From assembly GCA_022793565.1 (NCBI GenBank), contig JAAWDC010000064.1:1-9817 (forward strand): a stretch of 9,817 nt of DNA, read 5' to 3'. Source of the stretch: Bacilli bacterium. Its GTDB lineage: Bacteria > Bacillota_I > Bacilli_A > RF39 > UBA660. A program made the position numbers and the translations under genes. Positions within the stretch are counted from its first letter, which is position 1. Each line of letters opens with the position of its first letter. Of the stretch, positions 6,977 through 9,817 are shown piece after piece. Below the pieces are notes generated by a model that saw only the letters and a program-made list of their open reading frames with translations, was not told the origin of the DNA and searched no databases.

Positions 6977-7543
6977 TATGATCTTATCAACTAGCCCATA
7001 TTCTAATGCTTCTTTACTATTCATAAAGTTATCTCGTTCTGTATCCTGCTCAATGGTTTCAATATTTTGTCCTGTATTTTGAGATAACATTTGATTCAAT
7101 TTTTCTCGCAGTCTTAAAATATGTTCAGCCGCAATTTTAATTTCAGTGGCTTGCCCTTGTGCTCCACCTAATGGTTGATGAATCATTACTTCTCCATTTG
7201 GCAAAATAAATCGTTTTCCTTTCTCACCTGAGGATAGTAAAAAAGCAGCCATGGAAGCAGCCATTCCAAGACAAATTGTTGATACATTACTTTCTACAAA
7301 ATGCATAGTATCATAGATTGCCATACCTGCAGTAACAGATCCCCCAGGAGAATTAATATATAAACTGATGTCCTCATGATTCAAGGAATCCAAATATAAA
7401 ATTTGTGCGATCACACTATTCGCAGTTTCATCTGTAATTTCTCCAGATAAAAGGATAATTCTATTCTTTAAAAGCCTAGAGAAAATATCGTAGCTTCTTT
7501 CCCCACTAGACTCTTTATCTACAACCATAGGAACTAAATTCAT
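6959..7543 (-). CDS. clpP: ATP-dependent Clp protease proteolytic subunit ClpP
   Basis: 194 residues, the normal length for ClpP, from ATG 7543. The serine peptidase forms a 14-subunit cytosolic barrel that degrades proteins fed by Clp ATPases (ClpX, ClpC, ClpE). The catalytic triad is visible: Ser97 in GMAASMAAF, His122 in VMIHQP and Asp171 in TERDNFM. The start of the mature protein ([20 protein letters not shown]) and [16 protein letters not shown] are typical. Longer in-frame readings up to 7705 have no homology and run through the neighbouring promoter, and AGGTGA sits four bases before ATG 7543. I saw no paired CtsR heptad repeat or CIRCE element upstream, so no heat-shock control is visible. 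It is convergent with the LRR lipoprotein gene and divergent from the nucleoside-kinase-like gene. In Bacillus subtilis clpP also lies near yvcK-whiA. Confidence 0.96.
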   Translation of the reverse strand: MNLVPMVVDKESSGERSYDIFSRLLKNRIILLSGEITDETANSVIAQILYLDSLNHEDISLYINSPGGSVTAGMAIYDTMHFVESNVSTICLGMAASMAAFLLSSGEKGKRFILPNGEVMIHQPLGGAQGQATEIKIAAEHILRLREKLNQMLSQNTGQNIETIEQDTERDNFMNSKEALEYGLVDKIIEKRHK

Positions 7544-7547
7544 ATTA

Positions 7548-7553
7548 TCACCT
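7548..7553 (-). promoter_or_regulatory. Ribosome binding site fixing the clpP start at 7543
   Basis: The minus strand reads AGGTGA four bases before the ATG at 7543. This favours the 194-residue product over the longer upstream-extended reading frame. Confidence 0.8.
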
Positions 7554-7640
7554 AATATTATTTTATCGTAAAAGAAAATACATAATACAAAAAACAGGAA
7601 GACAAATTCCGATAAAATAATGATAAAAAGAAAGAATTTG

Positions 7641-7649
7641 TGATACAAT
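7641..7649 (+). promoter_or_regulatory. Extended -10 promoter of the nucleoside-kinase-like gene
   Basis: TGATACAAT fits the extended -10 form, 34 bases before the ATG at 7684. The -35 region is poor. Because an alternative upstream ATG at 7648 overlaps this box, it also argues for the downstream start. Confidence 0.5.
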
Positions 7650-7672
7650 GAAGATAAATAAAAAGATAGCAA

Positions 7673-7679
7673 AGGGTGA
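7673..7679 (+). promoter_or_regulatory. Ribosome binding site fixing the nucleoside-kinase-like start at 7684
   Basis: AGGGTGA ends four bases before ATG 7684. The in-frame ATG at 7648, twelve codons earlier, has no comparable site. Confidence 0.7.
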
Positions 7680-7683
7680 AAAT

Positions 7684-9336
7684 ATGGATAATGTAAAAGT
7701 AACAATTAATGGAAATATAATAGAAGTAACAAGTGGAACCTCTCTAGAAGAGTTATCTAAGTTATATCAGGACGATTTCAAATACGAAATTATATTAGCC
7801 AAAGTAGATGGAATTTATGAAGAACTAACCACAACGCTTCATAGAGACTGTACAGTAGAATTTTTAGATTTAACGGAGAAAGGAGCAAACCAAGTATATT
7901 TAAACGGGTTAATATACTTAGTTATTTATGCGACAAAGAAATTATTTGGTCAACAGATTGAAATTAAAGTAAATCATTCTATAGATAAAGGATTGTATAT
8001 AGAAACTGGTCGTAGGATTTCAGAGGATTCTCTAGAAAAATTAGATATGGAAATGAGAAAAATAGTACAGGACGATTTACCAATTAATAAAGTCACAGTA
8101 ACAAGATTTGATGCGATGGATTATTTTGAAAATACTGGGGATCTAGTAAAAAAAGAGATCATGAATTATATTCCATCTACTCATGTAACACTTTATAAAT
8201 TAGGGCCATTCTACAATTATTTATACAGTCAAATGCCTATTAATACAAAGTGTTTATCACATTTTGAACTTACCTATCTACACCGAAATGGATTTGTATT
8301 AAGATTTCCTACCATTTATATGAAAGATGGAATAAAAGAGTACCAACATCGAGAGAAAGTATTTAATTTATTTAAAGAATCTAGAGAATGGGCAAAACTA
8401 CTTCATTTAGAAAATGTAGTAGATTTAAATAAAAGAGTTTCAGAGAGTAAAATAGAAGAATTAATACGAATCGATGAACTTGTCAAAAACGCTAAATTGT
8501 TAGAACTTGCTAAATTAATTGTATCTAAGAAAAATAAAGTAAAACTTGTCTTACTAGCTGGACCTTCTTCAACTGGAAAAACAACAACCACAAATAAATT
8601 AGTTTTATGTTTAAAAAGTTTAGGATGTAATCCTAAGATGATTTCTATGGATGACTATTTCGTTGATCGAGATCATACACCAGTAGATGAGGAGGGTGAA
8701 CCAGATTTTGAACGATTAGAAGCAGTAGATTTAAGCTTATTTGAACAAACAATAAAAAAATTAATCGCAGGAGAAAAAACAGTAGTTCCAACCTATAATT
8801 TTATTCTAGGAAAAAAAGAATTTAAAGAAGAAATGGAATTAGAAGAAGATGATATTTTACTAATTGAAGGAATTCATGCATTGAATCCGAAAGTATTAGA
8901 ACATGTTCCAAAAGAAGAAAAATTAAGGATTTATTTATCAGCATTAACAGAACTGAACATAGATAATCATACACGAGTTTCAACCACAGATAATCGTTTG
9001 TTACGTAGAATTGTAAGAGATAATCGAACCAGAGGTAATTCTGTAGAAAGCACACTAGACAAATGGAAAAAGGTACGTGCTGGAGAAGAAAAATACATCT
9101 TCCCATACCAAGATGATTCAGATTATACGTATAATACGGCCATGATCTATGAACTTGGAGTATTAAAAACATTTGTAGAACCTTTACTTTACTCTGTACC
9201 ACCAGAATCTCCTTACTATAATGAAGCTCTAAGATTAATTAATTTTTTAAGAATTTTCTTACCAATCTCTTCAGAAAGTATACCAGAAGATTCTATTTTA
9301 AGAGAATTTATTGGTGGAGGATGTTTTAAAATATAA
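7684..9336 (+). CDS. Nucleoside (uridine) kinase-like protein with TGS and threonyl-tRNA-synthetase-like domains
   Basis: 550 residues from ATG 7684. Residues 1-62 resemble a TGS domain (beta-grasp, [21 protein letters not shown]). Residues about 65-210 resemble the second additional domain of threonyl-tRNA synthetases, with [11 protein letters not shown] at 97-107. The C-terminal half is a phosphoribulokinase/uridine-kinase P-loop domain: Walker [10 protein letters not shown] at 293-301, [17 protein letters not shown] at 322-338, a Walker-B-like strand [12 protein letters not shown] at 391-402, and the [14 protein letters not shown] lid region at 438-451. This fusion is a known family, common in Clostridia and relatives and annotated as nucleoside or uridine kinase. 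By homology it would phosphorylate a nucleoside with ATP or GTP in the cytosol, but the role of the tRNA-synthetase-like part is not established. The gene is monocistronic, divergent from clpP, and followed by a strong terminator. Confidence 0.88.
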   Translation: MDNVKVTINGNIIEVTSGTSLEELSKLYQDDFKYEIILAKVDGIYEELTTTLHRDCTVEFLDLTEKGANQVYLNGLIYLVIYATKKLFGQQIEIKVNHSIDKGLYIETGRRISEDSLEKLDMEMRKIVQDDLPINKVTVTRFDAMDYFENTGDLVKKEIMNYIPSTHVTLYKLGPFYNYLYSQMPINTKCLSHFELTYLHRNGFVLRFPTIYMKDGIKEYQHREKVFNLFKESREWAKLLHLENVVDLNKRVSESKIEELIRIDELVKNAKLLELAKLIVSKKNKVKLVLLAGPSSTGKTTTTNKLVLCLKSLGCNPKMISMDDYFVDRDHTPVDEEGEPDFERLEAVDLSLFEQTIKKLIAGEKTVVPTYNFILGKKEFKEEMELEEDDILLIEGIHALNPKVLEHVPKEEKLRIYLSALTELNIDNHTRVSTTDNRLLRRIVRDNRTRGNSVESTLDKWKKVRAGEEKYIFPYQDDSDYTYNTAMIYELGVLKTFVEPLLYSVPPESPYYNEALRLINFLRIFLPISSESIPEDSILREFIGGGCFKI

Positions 9337-9337
9337 G

Positions 9338-9360
9338 ATATCAACAGTTTTTGTGGATAA
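9338..9360. other. Perfect DnaA-box sequence with a degenerate inverted partner
   Basis: TGTGGATAA at 9352-9360 is the exact reverse complement of the consensus DnaA box TTATCCACA. ATATCAACA at 9338-9346 is a two-mismatch copy in the opposite orientation, five bases away. The pair directly follows the nucleoside-kinase-like stop codon and can also fold as a small hairpin. No origin-like cluster is seen, so binding is unproven. Confidence 0.4.
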
Positions 9361-9387
9361 GTATAATAGTCGACAAAAAGAATAAAT

Positions 9388-9420
9388 AAAAGGGAAAGAG
9401 CAATACTCTTTTCCCTTTTT
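9388..9420 (+). terminator. Intrinsic terminator after the nucleoside-kinase-like gene
   Basis: AAAAGGGAAAGAG (9388-9400) pairs with CTCTTTTCCCTTTT (9406-9419) around the loop CAATA, with one extra T bulged, and the T-run continues to 9420. It lies about 50 bases after the stop codon. The A-rich left arm would also allow termination from the other side. Confidence 0.88.
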
Positions 9421-9461
9421 ATAAGGAAACTTATGGAAAAATGACATTCAAAAAAATTAAA

Positions 9462-9490
9462 TTGCTTAAATAAAGCATTTGGTATATAAT
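9462..9490 (+). promoter_or_regulatory. Promoter of the right-edge gene
   Basis: TTGCTT (9462-9467) and TATAAT (9485-9490) are spaced by exactly 17 bases. A second TATAAT overlaps at 9490-9495. The leader to the ATG at 9554 would be about 55 bases and includes an A-run and the ribosome binding site. Confidence 0.65.
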
Positions 9491-9553
9491 ATAATCCGAA
9501 AAAAAAACCAGTATGAATATGAAAAAGGTTTATAGGGGAAAGGAAAGAGTAAA

Positions 9554-9817
9554 ATGAGAGTAAAAAATTTTTTAGTAGATGAAAGGGCAATTGTTATGGA
9601 TGAACTTGAGCGCTTTTTGTGTATACAGGGAATCTCTTACGTAAAAGTAGAAAACGAGATTCACTGCCAAGATCTAATTTTGAAGTTTTATGAATTTGAA
9701 GAGTACTTACAATCCGATGCACTGCTTCATCAAATGACGGAAGGTAGTATGGATATCCTATCGATTGATCTAGATGCTATATCTAGCAATCTAGAGAACA
9801 TAGCTAGAAAACCATAT
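9554..9817 (+). CDS. Unknown acidic protein, N-terminal 88 residues (cut by window edge)
   Basis: Open from ATG 9554 to the end of the window without a stop. AGGAAAG (9541-9547) provides a ribosome binding site 6-9 bases upstream, and a good promoter lies at 9462-9490. The visible sequence begins MRVKNFLVDERAIVMDELER and is soluble-looking, acidic and mostly helical in character, with two cysteines (Cys23, Cys38). There is no signal peptide or membrane segment. I do not recognise a family. Expression signals and codon use like its neighbours support a real gene; the function is unknown. Confidence 0.7.
   Translation, partial: MRVKNFLVDERAIVMDELERFLCIQGISYVKVENEIHCQDLILKFYEFEEYLQSDALLHQMTEGSMDILSIDLDAISSNLENIARKPY

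Noticed and set aside
7544..7705. N-terminal extension of clpP giving a hydrophobic 54-residue leader
   Set aside because: ClpP is cytosolic and starts near MNLVPMV. AGGTGA marks ATG 7543, and the extension crosses the divergent promoter and the start of the opposite gene.
9362..9420. TATAAT at 9362-9367 followed by a terminator, as a possible tiny RNA gene
   Set aside because: No -35 hexamer at the right distance; the transcript would be under 50 bases and mostly the terminator hairpin. Chance TATAAT in AT-rich DNA is more likely.
8403..9590. Three minus-strand open frames (8403-8591, 8822-9202, 9216-9590) opposite and after the nucleoside-kinase-like gene
   Set aside because: Two mirror the conserved kinase sequence. 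The third runs through a strong terminator, a promoter and the start of the next gene, so none has independent support.

Overview
This window comes from an AT-rich (about one third G+C by eye) low-GC Gram-positive-type bacterium. The evidence is strong GGAGG/AGGTGA-like ribosome binding sites, TATAAT-type promoters, U-tract terminators, a lipoprotein signal peptide, and the yvcK-whiA pair typical of Bacillota. The lineage is probably a host-associated Bacilli or Erysipelotrichia-like group, but that is inference. Tryptophan is encoded by TGG and no gene carries an in-frame TGA, so nothing argues against the standard bacterial code. I see no mobile element, CRISPR array, tRNA or rRNA.

Left part (1-2760): a protein-kinase-like gene runs off the left edge on the minus strand. 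It is divergent from a 775-residue gene for a single-pass membrane protein with a cytosolic N-terminal domain and an extracytoplasmic HExxH zinc-peptidase-like domain. That gene ends in a clear intrinsic terminator.

Centre (2770-5210): an extended -10 promoter precedes yvcK (UDP-sugar-binding factor linking central metabolism to cell-wall synthesis), whiA (LAGLIDADG plus helix-turn-helix DNA-binding protein) and a GNAT acetyltransferase gene broken by a one-base frameshift in an A-run. Spacing is tight, so the three look like one operon. rapZ and crh, the usual neighbours in Bacillus, are absent here.

Right part (5211-9817): a lipoprotein with two leucine-rich-repeat blocks has its own good promoter. 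It is convergent with clpP, and the two share a two-way terminator. Divergent from clpP is a TGS/SAD/P-loop nucleoside-kinase-like gene, which ends at a perfect DnaA-box sequence and a strong terminator. A last promoter drives an unknown gene that runs off the right edge.

Overall this is mostly a core housekeeping neighbourhood (yvcK, whiA, clpP, nucleoside kinase) with two surface proteins, the peptidase and the LRR lipoprotein, placed around it. The least explained items are the membrane peptidase with its kinase-like divergent neighbour, the duplicated LRR lipoprotein, and the altered ligand-binding motifs of YvcK.
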